Source of the DNA: Mariniphaga sp041686935
Lineage (GTDB): Bacteria > Bacteroidota > Bacteroidia > Bacteroidales > Prolixibacteraceae
Reading direction: 5' to 3'
Assembly: GCA_041686935.1 (NCBI GenBank)
Contig: JAWLCW010000017.1
Coordinates: 1-64,000, forward strand
DNA: 64,000 nt
Both the position numbers and the translations under genes were made by a program. The notes below the pieces were generated by a model that saw only the letters and a list, made by a program, of their open reading frames with translations, ran no database searches and was not told the origin of the DNA. Of the stretch, positions 9,404-18,777 are shown piece after piece (the first letter of the stretch is position 1; every line of letters begins with the position of its first letter).

Positions 9404-10567
9404 TTATTTTAGAGTTTGATATTCAAATTGTTTATTCAATTTTTTTTCGAGTTCACTGGTCACAAGCCAGTGTCCGTTTTTATTCCAGTGATTGTCATTG
9501 GGTATAAAAAATTCCATTCCCAAAGCGGCCGATACCGGCGGATTGATGAAAATAGGGTAAAGATTTATAAAACCGATTCCGTTTTCTTCAGCAAAGTTTT
9601 TCCAAAACGAAACGTACTTATCCTCGGGTTGCATCAATGCTATCTGCTCCTGCCAGGGATGCACCGAAATGGTCATTGAAATACTGTGTTCACTGCAAAG
9701 CTGATGCAGTTTAAGCATATTTTTTTTCCCAAGTTCGAGACCGAATTGGGCAAGTTCTGAAAAATTTTCGTTGTATAACCAATCCGAAACTCCATGAAAC
9801 TGAGGATTTGAAAGTAGGGTATTGTCATCAAAACCATCAAAAAACGAAGCATATAATTCGAGTGCATCAACATGAGCTTCCTTTTGTCTGTATTCATCAA
9901 AAATCGCAGCTTTTTTCAGAAACCGGGCGGTTTGCCGGTTTTGTTTGAGTTGCGATAATGTATGTACGGTATAAGAATGATTCACCAAGCGGTTTTTCAT
10001 TTTGGAATACGCCTTGTTGAAACTTCCTGGAATTTTGGGTTCAAAATCCTGATAGACAATTTCATTCTGAATATCCGACAAGTCGATAAAAACAAAAAGT
10101 TCGTCAAATTTCAATCCAACTTCTTCAATCAGGTATTTGGTTTTCAGGTAGTAAATACGGGGAGAATAACTTACAGCAGCCGCGTTCAGAATTTCAATTT
10201 TCGAAGTGTCCAGTTTTTCGATCAACTTGCCTGTAAACGTTTCGTTAAAAGGAACTCCCACGCCCTCGGTATGCGAATCGCCCATGAAAAGTATTCGTTT
10301 TTTATCCGTTTGAAGCGGAACGTTTCGTTTTTCAGCATCTCTGAATCCAAGTGAATTGGTGTAAAGCGGGTATTTGATGTTGTACCAGCTTGCAATCACT
10401 TTTTGGTTGGGTAGCAAGCCGTGGTGGTACCAGGAATGAGCGGAACGGAAAGTGCGATCGGTATTTTTAATCATTATCCGTGCAAGCGACTGGTCGAGTA
10501 TTGCAAACACTATAATCATCAATAGGAAAAGAAAGAGAATATTTCGTATGGTATAATCTTTTTTCAT
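9404..10567 (-). CDS. Membrane-anchored SGNH/GDSL hydrolase (copy 1)
   Basis: A 387-residue protein with one N-terminal transmembrane anchor (about residues 10-27) and an extracytoplasmic SGNH-type domain. Block I is GDSHTEG with candidate nucleophile S98. Block II is near NAAAVSYSP. A block III-like DLSDIQNE and a C-terminal DNHWNKNGH supplying the Asp/His pair are present. Members act as esterases or O-acetyl transferases on glycans. A paralogue of the same length lies at 22915-24063. It follows the carbamoyltransferase by 12 bases and precedes the GH30 gene by 3. The pairing suggests modification or de-modification of a carbamoylated or acylated glycan; that is inference. Confidence 0.82.
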   Translation of the reverse strand: MKKDYTIRNILFLFLLMIIVFAILDQSLARIMIKNTDRTFRSAHSWYHHGLLPNQKVIASWYNIKYPLYTNSLGFRDAEKRNVPLQTDKKRILFMGDSHTEGVGVPFNETFTGKLIEKLDTSKIEILNAAAVSYSPRIYYLKTKYLIEEVGLKFDELFVFIDLSDIQNEIVYQDFEPKIPGSFNKAYSKMKNRLVNHSYTVHTLSQLKQNRQTARFLKKAAIFDEYRQKEAHVDALELYASFFDGFDDNTLLSNPQFHGVSDWLYNENFSELAQFGLELGKKNMLKLHQLCSEHSISMTISVHPWQEQIALMQPEDKYVSFWKNFAEENGIGFINLYPIFINPPVSAALGMEFFIPNDNHWNKNGHWLVTSELEKKLNKQFEYQTLK

Positions 10568-10579
10568 TTTTAATACTTT

Positions 10580-12442
10580 CTAATCCAAACTGTTCAGAAA
10601 ATCAAACTTCGGTAACTCCTTTACATTTTTCTGTTCCCGCTTGTCAAGCAAAAAATCGCCTAAAACCAGGTAATCCATGTCGGTTCGCATAAAGCAGATA
10701 AAAGCATCTTCAGGTGTGCACACAATGGGTTCGCCCCGCACGTTAAAACTGGTATTAATAATAACCGGGCACCCTGTAAACGATTTAAATATTTCCAAAA
10801 GCCGGTGAAATTTCGGGTTGGTTTCTTTGTGAACTGTCTGAATCCGGGCCGAATAATCGATATGGGTTACCGCCGGAATGTCTGATCGTTCGAAATATAA
10901 TTTTTCGAGCAGCGGCAACTGGTTATAACTATTGGGAAGTTCAATCTGCTTTTCTTTTTTAACCGGGCAAACCAGCAGCATGTAAGGCGACGGGCAACCG
11001 ATGTCGAAATAATCCGAAGTATTTTCCCAAAGCACTGCCGGGGCAAAAGGCCGGAACCCTTCCCTGAATTTAATCTGCAGGTTCAGCCGTTTCTGCATTT
11101 CCTTATTGCGGGCATCGGCCAGAATACTGCGGTTACCCAGCGCACGCGGGCCAAATTCCATTCGCCCCTGAAACCAGCCTACAATCTTACCTTCAGCGAG
11201 AAGAGCTGCCACTTTTTTACACAAAGCATCGAAATCGCTTTCAATAGCTGCCGTTGCCTGGTATTTTGTTAAGGTTTTAAAAATTTTCCGATTGGTAAAT
11301 TCCGGACCAAGAAATGCACCCTGCATTAAATCGGATCCATTCCGGTCATTCAGTTTTTCTTTATTCAGAAAAATGTGACGCACTGCAAGGGCAGCTCCTA
11401 TGGCACCTCCGGCATCTCCGGCAGCGGGTTGAATCCAGATTTCCTCAAACAATCCGCTTTTTTGTAATTTTCCGTTGGCTACACTGTTCAGGGCAACTCC
11501 TCCTGCCAAAACCAGGTTTTTGGATTCGGTGAGTTTTTTTGCAGTTGCGGCCAGTTGAAGCACAATTTCTTCAGTTACCTGCTGAATGGCCAGTGCCAGG
11601 TTACAATACGCCTGTCCGATTTCTGTTTCGGGTTTCCGAGGTGGCATTCCAAAAAGGTTAGTCCACCTTCGGTTACTTGTCATTTTTAAACCGGTTGCGT
11701 AGTTGAAATATTTCATATTCAGCAGAAAAGAACCATCTTCGCGAATGTCAATCAATTCATTCAGAATTTTATCTTTGAATGTTTTGGTTTCATCGGCATC
11801 TGCCTGGCCGTAAGGCGCCAGCCCCATTAGTTTGTATTCGCCGCTGTTTACCCTGAATCCACAGTAATATGTAAATGCCGAATAAAGCAGTCCCAGCGAA
11901 TGTGGGAAATGGAGCTCTTTTAAAATTTGAATTTTATTTCCGTTCCCATATCCGATGGTGGTGGTTGACCATTCACCCACTCCGTCAACCGTTAGAATGG
12001 CTGCATCTTCATACGGTGAAGGGAAAAAAGCGCTGGAAGCATGAGACAGGTGGTGTTCCGGGAAAAGTACCGGTATGTGTTCCAGCCCTTGATTTTTTAA
12101 CTCTTTGCGGATTTTTTGCCTGATGTGGAGTTTTTCTTTCAACCAGACAGGTATTGCCTGGTAGAAACTTAAAATTCCTTTTGGTGCAAAACCGTGGTAA
12201 GTTTCCAGCAGCCGTTCAAATTTTAACAGCGGTTTATCGTAAAACGCAACATGGCTAACCTGAGAGGCATCCACGTCCAGTTCATCCAAAACATAATTTA
12301 TTGCATGGGATGGAAAACAACTGTCGTGTTTTTTCCGGGAAAAACGCTCCTCCTGTGCAGCTGCCACAATTACTCCATCTTTTAAAATGCAGGCCGCACT
12401 GTCGTGATAAAAAGCCGATATTCCCAGAATAATTTCCGACAT
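10580..12442 (-). CDS. NodU/CmcH-family O-carbamoyltransferase
   Basis: A 620-residue protein matching the full NodU/CmcH/TobZ family length. The N-terminal Kae1-like ASKHA domain starts MSEIILGISAFYHDSA and carries FPEHHLSHASSAFF, a likely metal-binding His cluster, followed by LTVDGVGEWSTT and VLAGGVALNSVANG. The C-terminal domain carries GRMEFGPRALGNRSILADAR and VRGEPIVCTPEDAF. These enzymes transfer carbamoyl from carbamoyl phosphate via carbamoyl-AMP to hydroxyls of sugars or antibiotics. Upstream, in the same operon, lie a DUF5989-like peptide and an SxtJ-like membrane protein, the usual companions of this family in many genomes. The acceptor is unknown; the glycosidase and SusCD context suggests a glycan. 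Confidence 0.92.
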   Translation of the reverse strand: MSEIILGISAFYHDSAACILKDGVIVAAAQEERFSRKKHDSCFPSHAINYVLDELDVDASQVSHVAFYDKPLLKFERLLETYHGFAPKGILSFYQAIPVWLKEKLHIRQKIRKELKNQGLEHIPVLFPEHHLSHASSAFFPSPYEDAAILTVDGVGEWSTTTIGYGNGNKIQILKELHFPHSLGLLYSAFTYYCGFRVNSGEYKLMGLAPYGQADADETKTFKDKILNELIDIREDGSFLLNMKYFNYATGLKMTSNRRWTNLFGMPPRKPETEIGQAYCNLALAIQQVTEEIVLQLAATAKKLTESKNLVLAGGVALNSVANGKLQKSGLFEEIWIQPAAGDAGGAIGAALAVRHIFLNKEKLNDRNGSDLMQGAFLGPEFTNRKIFKTLTKYQATAAIESDFDALCKKVAALLAEGKIVGWFQGRMEFGPRALGNRSILADARNKEMQKRLNLQIKFREGFRPFAPAVLWENTSDYFDIGCPSPYMLLVCPVKKEKQIELPNSYNQLPLLEKLYFERSDIPAVTHIDYSARIQTVHKETNPKFHRLLEIFKSFTGCPVIINTSFNVRGEPIVCTPEDAFICFMRTDMDYLVLGDFLLDKREQKNVKELPKFDFLNSLD

Positions 12443-12461
12443 GATTGTTTAAAATGTTGAA

Positions 12462-12480
12462 AGCCAGGCAAAAACTGGCT
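12462..12480 (-). terminator. Small hairpin between the 49-residue gene and the carbamoyltransferase
   Basis: AGCCAG (12462-12467) and CTGGCT (12475-12480) form a 6-base stem with a 7-base loop. It overlaps the stop codon of the small upstream gene and lies about 20 bases before the carbamoyltransferase start. There is no long T run in the minus direction, so it looks more like a partial attenuator or mRNA processing site than a full terminator. Confidence 0.4.
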
Positions 12481-12628
12481 AAAATAACGTATAAATAAAA
12501 GGAGCAATGGCCGAACCACCTGATAGAACAATGAGTATCCCGAAAAATAACAGGATGACTATCAATGGAATCAGCCAGAATTTTTTCCTTGTTTTTAAAA
12601 AGTCAACTAAATCTCTAATCAGTTCCAT
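12479..12628 (-). CDS. DUF5989-like 49-residue membrane peptide
   Basis: A short gene read by eye on the minus strand: ATG at 12626-12628, stop TAG at 12479-12481, 49 residues. It begins MELIRDLVDFLKTRKKFWL, a cytoplasmic amphipathic and basic segment. A single hydrophobic helix follows (LIVILLFFGILIVLSGGS), and the end is IAPFIYTLF. This length, layout and position between an SxtJ-like gene and a NodU-type carbamoyltransferase match the DUF5989 family, which recurs in that setting. It starts 10 bases after the SxtJ-like stop. A role as a membrane adaptor for the carbamoyltransferase is inference from context. Confidence 0.85.
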   Translation of the reverse strand: MELIRDLVDFLKTRKKFWLIPLIVILLFFGILIVLSGGSAIAPFIYTLF

Positions 12629-12638
12629 CCCTTTAGTA

Positions 12639-13019
12639 TTAAAATGGTTTTACCAGATCGTCCGAATTGAAAACATGGCTGCGATTTTTAAAAACCGTTT
12701 CGTTTCCAATCTTAAACTGCCCAAGCTTCATGTTTCTGCGAATACTCCCTTTTTTAAAAACTGCAACAGGAATGACCAGGAGCAGATAAATTGCCGTCAG
12801 CAAAATCCGGCTTACAACTAAACCAAGCGCTTCTCCAAAAGCAAACCAAACGATTCCGAAATATCGGAAAGGAGCCGGCCAGATCATCAACAGCACCGTG
12901 AGTGTTATTGCAGCAAACAGAAAAAATATTTTTTCAGAAAAAAGAAAAATCAGCAAAACAATCAGGATGAGTGCCAGTCCCGAACCGAATACCTGTGTTA
13001 TGTTTAAATTTTTTCTCAA
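12639..13019 (-). CDS. SxtJ-like small membrane protein
   Basis: A 126-residue protein with about three hydrophobic helices (FGSGLALILIVLLIFLF, FLFAAITLTVLLMIW, SRILLTAIYLLLVIPVAVF), a central FGEALG segment and a basic soluble tail. The size and topology, and the next two genes (DUF5989-like, carbamoyltransferase), fit the SxtJ family. That family is named for the saxitoxin cluster and is widespread beside NodU-type carbamoyltransferases, with no proven biochemical function. It lies 20 bases downstream of the GH-A sorting-domain gene, so it is probably co-transcribed with it. Confidence 0.8.
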   Translation of the reverse strand: MRKNLNITQVFGSGLALILIVLLIFLFSEKIFFLFAAITLTVLLMIWPAPFRYFGIVWFAFGEALGLVVSRILLTAIYLLLVIPVAVFKKGSIRRNMKLGQFKIGNETVFKNRSHVFNSDDLVKPF

Positions 13020-13039
13020 TTGACTGATTTTTCCTGTCC

Positions 13040-16000
13040 TTAGTTTTTCTGCATTTTCCCTGTCAGATAAGTTCCGTCGGGTTTTAAAATGCCAATAATA
13101 TATAATCCGGGATTGAATTCGCTTACCGGTATTTCATATCCGCTCTTCAACGTATGCTGAAGAACTTTTCTTCCCTGATTGTCGAATAATTCAAGCACCG
13201 AACTGCTGTCCAAACTTCTGCTTATAATTAATTTTTCGGTGACAGGATTGGGATAAAACAGCGGTTGGCCGTTTTTATCCACAAGGCTGGAATTTGTTGT
13301 GGGACAATCGGTTCCCTGGTTGGTAATCAGCACCGTAACCGTATCGCTTAAAGCGTGATTATCGGCAGCATACGCGTGAATTTTAATGTAACCGTCGTCG
13401 CCGCAATTTCCCGATGCTTTTATGTGTAAACGCCCTCCCGAAAGAGGAGTTAAAATGCTTTCTGTTGTATTTTCAATTATATCGAGTATGGCAATGGTGC
13501 TGAATGCGTCGGATGGTAAAATTTCAGTTCGGATAACATCTGTTCCCCGGTTGGTGTCAATGATAAAATTCCGGGTGGAAGTAACCTCAAGGCTTTCCGG
13601 TCTTTTCCGTTCGTAATATCCAAGGGGAAGTTGTTCAAAGCCCGGGTCTTCTCCTTCGAATGAAACAATTACCATGGCATGTTTTGGAACGTTTATAAGC
13701 AAATCGTCAGACAAGTTAACAAAGGCAGAATCGATGTTCGAATCAAAAGAGCTGAAATCGTCCTGCCAGATGGTATGAACGGTTGCGTTTTCAGAAAAAT
13801 TCAAATCGCCGGGTAACTCCAACTGAATGGTAAAATCGTGTTCAAAATCTCTGTTCATCAGCAAAACACTGAATTGTTTCCCGGTGTTGTAAGCGTAAGC
13901 GCCAACCGCATCATAGTTAATATCCCTTCCGTTGGGAGTTGTAATTTTGTTGTTCGAAATAAATTCCGTTTCAAGAATGTGCCCTTTGCAAAACCTGTTG
14001 AAGTATTTTCCTGTGGTGTAAAGTGGTAATTGCCGGTAATTTTCAGCCGGCTGTGTAATTCGCCACTGACCGCCGGTAAGGTGGAAAATACTTGGTACAA
14101 TGGAACCATAATTCATTGAGTTGGCCAGGTAATCGGTTAAAACAATGGCTTGCCCGAAACGCCCGTTGTAGGAAGTTGTGGTCATGTTCGTTTCGTACAG
14201 GTAAAAGGTTTTCAGTGTGCCGGTTAAACTCAGCATTTCTTTCATAGTCAGCACAAAACCTTCCATGTTTTTTCTCGACATTTCAATGCTGTTTTTGTAG
14301 TAGTCGAGTTCTGAATCGCCTTTTGGAATTTCCGGATCGTAACTGAGGTTTCCACCCATGTAGCCCGAAACGCCCAAACATTCCGCATGACCCCGATCGC
14401 CGGTTAATACCCTGGTGTTTACGCCGTAGCTGTTATCCGGATGCGGATACCTGCCGCTGTAAACCATAATTATTTTTTCCGGGTCATAATAAGGCGAAGA
14501 TTTTACCACTTCACTCATATTTCTTACCCAGTCAGCATATTTGGGATAGTCGGAACCAATTTCTGCATCGTGGGCTGCCGCTCCCCAAACTTCATTGCCA
14601 AATTCCAGCAGAATTCCTTTTCCATGCTGTAAAAGCGGTTCGGAAAATCCCTCGGAAGCGCGAACCGATCCCCAGGTGGTATTTGCATCTCCGGCAAGGT
14701 ATTCCAGCAAATGCAAAAAAGTATTGGGATCAGTCAGATAATCAATCCCGTTTTGAACTCCAACGGTAAGAGCAAACCGTGCCCCGATTTCGTTGGCAAA
14801 GTTCATCATTTTGCCGTAAGTATTTGATTTGCCCGTTCCCACCGAACCCTGAAAAGATTTGGAGTTGGCTGAAATAGCACCCCAGCGGATGGCGCCTGCC
14901 TGAAAATTTGTAACCAACTGCCGCACTTCGGGTTTGTTTACCATATCACCGTTTTCATAAGGACCGTTTAATCCGATTCCCTCATTCCACGATGTGTTTT
15001 GATTGCGGATAATCACTTTCCCAACCCGCTCACCAAGGTTTGGTCCGGTGGGATCGAATACTGCCGTTGAAACAATAAAAGTTTCACTCTTATCTGAAAT
15101 ATTCAGACCGGCATCCACTGCCTCAATGGTTATTGCATATTCTGTTTCCGGCAGAAGGTTTTGAATAATAATGTTTTCGTTGAAAATGTAATCTGATGTA
15201 TTGTAAAGCACATCGTCTATATAAAGGTTGTATCCAATCACTTCCGTTTCGGCATCGGTTGCTCCGCTCCATTCCAGTTGCAGCGCGAGACCGGTTGCCT
15301 GCAAAACTTCCAGATTTTGAGGTGGAGTTGGCGGATTGTTGTCTGTTTTATGGGTTTCCACTTCAAGCACATTGCTGAAAAATGATTCGTTTCCGGCGTT
15401 GTCCACCCCAGTTGCAACCAACTGGTAAATCGTTTCTTCCGTAAGGTTTTCAATTCTGAAAGAAGTATTGGGAATGAGGTTCTCATTTATTTTATATCCG
15501 TTTAAATACAGGTTGTATCCTGAAACCCGGTTGTTATCCTCTGATGGTTCCCAATTCACAAAAAAGCTGGCGGATGAACGCCAGGATAAACTGAGGTTGG
15601 CAGGAGCAGAAGGTTTTGTTACATCATAAACCGGCATGGTATGTTCTCCGGGAATGTAACCCATACTTATCCCGGGGCCATCCCACATAATGCCGCCTAT
15701 GGTTGTATGTATAATCCATTGCGTGGCGTAGAATGCATATACCTTTCCGGCTTCGAGTTCTAACGGTGCCGATTTGGTAGTCTGATTTCCGGTTTCAGTG
15801 CCCACATTGCCATGACTTGAGCTTCGGGCGACAATTTTTTGAGCATTTGCAAAATTTTCATTCGGGCTAAGCCAAAAGGTGTGCCTGTCCTGTGAGCGCA
15901 TATAAAAATGATACGTACCGCTAACGGGTGGAATCAGATAACCTTTATACAATGATGTATAAAAATCATGGCCTGTACAAGGAGCACCAGTGCAGTCCAT

Positions 16001-16516
16001 ATTTACCGTCAGGGGAATTTCATTGTAATTGAGCTGATTGTATGGACCTGCTGATGTCTGAATTATTTGTTCGTAAACCGGTTCGTTGTTCAGGGGAATG
16101 GCCTCCTGCCAAAAAACGATGTCATGAATCTGGAAAACCAGGCCGGGGTTATGGTAAGGCTGAATTTGTATTATCAGTGATATAGTATCTGTGGTGTTTT
16201 CATATTCAGCATTTATTGTAACGGACACTGTTCCTGAAACCGCTTGTTCCTTCACATTTAATACGGCGAATGTTTGCCCGGAAATATACTCAATAATTAA
16301 AATTTCAAGTAAATCAGGATTTGAAGAAAAGGCCTCAAGTTGAGGGTTTTTTGCTGCAATTGAATCCGGTATCGGGATAAGAACCTGATTATAACCTGAA
16401 CCAGCAAAAATTTGAACCGAATCCTGTCCGGGGTTTCCGGAACCGGTTTGAGCAAATAAAATATTACAGCTCAAAATAAGAAAAGAAAATACAAGTTTCA
16501 CTATTTTAAAATTCAT
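13040..16516 (-). CDS. PA14-FN3-GH-A glycosidase-like protein with T9SS sorting domain
   Basis: I place the start at the ATG at 16514-16516 (MNFKIVKLVFSFLILSCNILFAQ, a clear signal peptide), giving 1158 residues; the frame is open further upstream only through GTG and the terminator hairpin. Domains: an Ig-like segment (about 25-125), PA14-like (about 130-290, with GTYHFYMRSQDRHTFWL), two fibronectin III modules (304-386, 394-486), a TIM-barrel-like region (490-960), a beta module, and a type A sorting domain (about 1082-1158, LFYPNPVTEKL). Candidate catalytic residues are E642 in LLEFGNEVWG and E775 in FYLYETNMTT, as in clan GH-A arabinofuranosidase-like enzymes. I cannot assign a GH family number. 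It begins the second transcriptional block, just after a strong terminator. Confidence 0.78.
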   Translation of the reverse strand: MNFKIVKLVFSFLILSCNILFAQTGSGNPGQDSVQIFAGSGYNQVLIPIPDSIAAKNPQLEAFSSNPDLLEILIIEYISGQTFAVLNVKEQAVSGTVSVTINAEYENTTDTISLIIQIQPYHNPGLVFQIHDIVFWQEAIPLNNEPVYEQIIQTSAGPYNQLNYNEIPLTVNMDCTGAPCTGHDFYTSLYKGYLIPPVSGTYHFYMRSQDRHTFWLSPNENFANAQKIVARSSSHGNVGTETGNQTTKSAPLELEAGKVYAFYATQWIIHTTIGGIMWDGPGISMGYIPGEHTMPVYDVTKPSAPANLSLSWRSSASFFVNWEPSEDNNRVSGYNLYLNGYKINENLIPNTSFRIENLTEETIYQLVATGVDNAGNESFFSNVLEVETHKTDNNPPTPPQNLEVLQATGLALQLEWSGATDAETEVIGYNLYIDDVLYNTSDYIFNENIIIQNLLPETEYAITIEAVDAGLNISDKSETFIVSTAVFDPTGPNLGERVGKVIIRNQNTSWNEGIGLNGPYENGDMVNKPEVRQLVTNFQAGAIRWGAISANSKSFQGSVGTGKSNTYGKMMNFANEIGARFALTVGVQNGIDYLTDPNTFLHLLEYLAGDANTTWGSVRASEGFSEPLLQHGKGILLEFGNEVWGAAAHDAEIGSDYPKYADWVRNMSEVVKSSPYYDPEKIIMVYSGRYPHPDNSYGVNTRVLTGDRGHAECLGVSGYMGGNLSYDPEIPKGDSELDYYKNSIEMSRKNMEGFVLTMKEMLSLTGTLKTFYLYETNMTTTSYNGRFGQAIVLTDYLANSMNYGSIVPSIFHLTGGQWRITQPAENYRQLPLYTTGKYFNRFCKGHILETEFISNNKITTPNGRDINYDAVGAYAYNTGKQFSVLLMNRDFEHDFTIQLELPGDLNFSENATVHTIWQDDFSSFDSNIDSAFVNLSDDLLINVPKHAMVIVSFEGEDPGFEQLPLGYYERKRPESLEVTSTRNFIIDTNRGTDVIRTEILPSDAFSTIAILDIIENTTESILTPLSGGRLHIKASGNCGDDGYIKIHAYAADNHALSDTVTVLITNQGTDCPTTNSSLVDKNGQPLFYPNPVTEKLIISRSLDSSSVLELFDNQGRKVLQHTLKSGYEIPVSEFNPGLYIIGILKPDGTYLTGKMQKN

Positions 16517-16569
16517 AACAGTCAAAATTTTTATTCGCAAGATAATACTGCCGGGTAATATTAGTGAAA

Positions 16570-16600
16570 AAAAGCTGCCCTGCATTAAAAGGCAGCTTTT
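16570..16600 (-). terminator. Strong intrinsic terminator after the SusCD operon
   Basis: AAAAGCTGCC (16570-16579) pairs perfectly with GGCAGCTTTT (16591-16600); read on the minus strand the stem is followed by a run of seven Ts. It lies 20 bases after the small lipoprotein gene that ends the SusC-SusD unit, and about 54 bases before the start of the GH-A gene. It should set SusCD expression apart from the downstream carbamoyltransferase block, with read-through giving lower expression of the latter. Confidence 0.9.
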
Positions 16601-16619
16601 AAACAGCACTACTTCTCCA

Positions 16620-17009
16620 TCACTCCACCACCGTGATAGTAATTGATTTTACATCCTGAAAATAGTCTTTTGCCCAGTTCCCTGAACTGGAGGCAACTAC
16701 TGTGAATACTTTGTCTCCCAAATTGTTATAAGCAGGAATCACCAGCGAATCCAAATCGGTTGAAAACGGGGTTCCCAACCTTGTAGGATCATCTGTACTA
16801 TATGTGTTTTGCTCAGTATTTCCTCTGAAATAAACAAGGAATTCTCCCTGAACATTATCCAGGTAAATCGTAAATGACCTCCCTCTTTTTACCGTGTTAT
16901 TCTGAAGATTGGTTGTAAAATCTGCAGAAGGAGTGATAGCTTCTTCCTTGTTGCAGCCATAAGCAACAAGCAGAACAATAATAACAGAAAATATGAATGC
17001 TCGTTTCAT
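16620..17009 (-). CDS. Small lipoprotein downstream of SusD
   Basis: A 129-residue protein with a lipoprotein signal ending VAYGC followed by NKEE. The rest reads as one or two beta-sandwich modules (FTTNLQNNTVKRGRSFTIYL, VFTVVASSSGNW). Such small surface lipoproteins often follow SusD and act as extra glycan-binding proteins (SusE/F-like position), but I recognise no specific family. It is separated from SusD by 26 bases and followed directly by a terminator, so it is the last gene of the SusCD operon. Confidence 0.7.
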   Translation of the reverse strand: MKRAFIFSVIIVLLVAYGCNKEEAITPSADFTTNLQNNTVKRGRSFTIYLDNVQGEFLVYFRGNTEQNTYSTDDPTRLGTPFSTDLDSLVIPAYNNLGDKVFTVVASSSGNWAKDYFQDVKSITITVVE

Positions 17010-17035
17010 AATAAATTGCTTTTAAGAGTGAAAAA

Positions 17036-18742
17036 TTACCACCCGGGATTTTGTTTCAATTGCCCTTCGTGTTTGTTTATTTCGTCAACCGGAATAGGCA
17101 GATACTCGTGTTTGCCTTTAATAAAGAAACTTCCGTCGCCTGAGGGCCCTGTTTGTCTGCTCAGAATCTGATTCATATTGATTCCCCATTCAGGGTCAAA
17201 ACTCCAGCGTATCAGGTCATGCCAGCGCCATCCTTCCAATGCCAGTTCCACATCCCTTTCATGGATTATGGCCTGTTTAGTCAGCGCATCAACTTGAGGC
17301 ATGTCAACACGTGCACGCACCTGGTTCAATGCTGCCAGTCCTTCAGTTACATTTTCATTAAGCAGGTGAGCAATTTCAGCATACATGAGAAGGACGTCGG
17401 AATATCTTATCATTTTCCGGTTTACAGGATCGTTTTTCGGAGCGTCTTTGTCGTAATAAACCGGATAGTGGTATTTTTTTAATCCGAATCCACGCGACGG
17501 ATGAGTTGCCGGGAAATTAATCAACCCTCTGGCAAATGCAATGCGTTTGTTGTGAATCCCGCTGCGATACGATGTATTGATATACGGACTGCCAGCCCTG
17601 AAATCCAGGGGGTCGCCATCGAGATACAAGGTGGCATAAGCCCTGGGGTCTCGTTCGAATCCTTCAGGAGCGCCTTCGGTTTCAAACGCTTCAAAAAGAT
17701 CGGGATGGGCTTCGTGGTTTCTGAAACTCGATGGATGTGCGCTAAAATAAGCGGCATTTAAAGCGCCAGACCACTGCCAGCCGGGCAACCATCCTGAACC
17801 TATTCTTTCGTCGCTGTACTGAATTTCCCAAACCGATTCCCTGTTATTTTCAGAAGTATAGGTATTATTTCCGGCAGGTAAATCAACCCATGTAAAATTG
17901 CACAAAACGGCATTAATATAATCTTCACGCGTTTTCGGAGCTTTGGGTTGAATCAGTTCATATTGTCCGGACTGGATAATTTCCTGAAGCATATTTCGTC
18001 CCAGCCGTAAGTCTTCCAAATCGCTGGTACTGCCTTTCTGACCTTTTCTTACGTAATAATGGTAATGTTTGTAAAGCATTGCTTTGGCCAGTAACGCTTG
18101 TGCTGCTCCTTTGGTAACCCGGCCTACATCATCGGGTGGATATTGCAGAGGCAGATAGTCATTTTGAATTCCAAAAAGTAAATCTTCCTTTAGCAGGTCC
18201 CAGAATTCCTCAGGCTTTCCATTTGTCAGGTTTCCAATTAAATCTGTAGGAATAGAATTTTCATCGTAGAAAATGGGTTCATTAAAATTGGTTACCAGGT
18301 AAAAAAGAAATGCCCCGCGCAGTGCTCTGGCCTGAGAAAGGTAATTATTCCGCATACCGGCCGACATTCCTTCTATATTTTGGCGCTCATTAATCATGCT
18401 GATAAAAACATTGGTGCGGTACATTCCAAAATAAAGTGCACGCCACATATTCGATACATTACCTGTTGATGCATTAATGCTGAGCATGTCTAATCCTGTG
18501 GTTTCAAATAAAACCCTGTCTTCAAAAGAGTTAAAAATGAGTTGCCACTGTAATCCATACATGCCGCCGTCAGCCAGAGGAGTGTACAGGCTGTTTAATC
18601 CCATCCAGAAATCCTGCTGGGTTTGATAAAAGTTTTCCACCGTAAGCTGGTTTTTGTTTTCTGTTTCAAGAAAATCCTCGGAACAGGAAATGGCAAAAAC
18701 CATTAAAAAGGCGAAAGCTATTTTAATAATTGATTTATCCAT
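17036..18742 (-). CDS. SusD/RagB-family surface glycan-binding lipoprotein
   Basis: A 568-residue protein with a lipoprotein signal (FAISC, then SEDFLE), which starts the SusD N-terminal domain. Typical SusD blocks follow: YFGMYRTNVFISMINE, ARALRGAFLFYLVTNF, RVTKGAAQALLAKAMLY. The C-terminal RagB region has KMIRYSDVLLMYAEIAHLL, ALNQVRARVDMPQVD and ERDVELALEGWRWHDLIRW. SusD caps the SusC transporter and captures oligosaccharides at the cell surface. It lies 35 bases after SusC. The ligand cannot be told from sequence. Confidence 0.95.
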   Translation of the reverse strand: MDKSIIKIAFAFLMVFAISCSEDFLETENKNQLTVENFYQTQQDFWMGLNSLYTPLADGGMYGLQWQLIFNSFEDRVLFETTGLDMLSINASTGNVSNMWRALYFGMYRTNVFISMINERQNIEGMSAGMRNNYLSQARALRGAFLFYLVTNFNEPIFYDENSIPTDLIGNLTNGKPEEFWDLLKEDLLFGIQNDYLPLQYPPDDVGRVTKGAAQALLAKAMLYKHYHYYVRKGQKGSTSDLEDLRLGRNMLQEIIQSGQYELIQPKAPKTREDYINAVLCNFTWVDLPAGNNTYTSENNRESVWEIQYSDERIGSGWLPGWQWSGALNAAYFSAHPSSFRNHEAHPDLFEAFETEGAPEGFERDPRAYATLYLDGDPLDFRAGSPYINTSYRSGIHNKRIAFARGLINFPATHPSRGFGLKKYHYPVYYDKDAPKNDPVNRKMIRYSDVLLMYAEIAHLLNENVTEGLAALNQVRARVDMPQVDALTKQAIIHERDVELALEGWRWHDLIRWSFDPEWGINMNQILSRQTGPSGDGSFFIKGKHEYLPIPVDEINKHEGQLKQNPGW

Positions 18743-18777
18743 GGTATTATATTTTATAAATTTTTAATGCTTAACTG

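Noticed and set aside
16517..16609. Upstream extension of the GH-A gene from a GTG start
   Set aside because: It runs through the terminator hairpin at 16570-16600 and would bury the signal peptide that starts at 16516.
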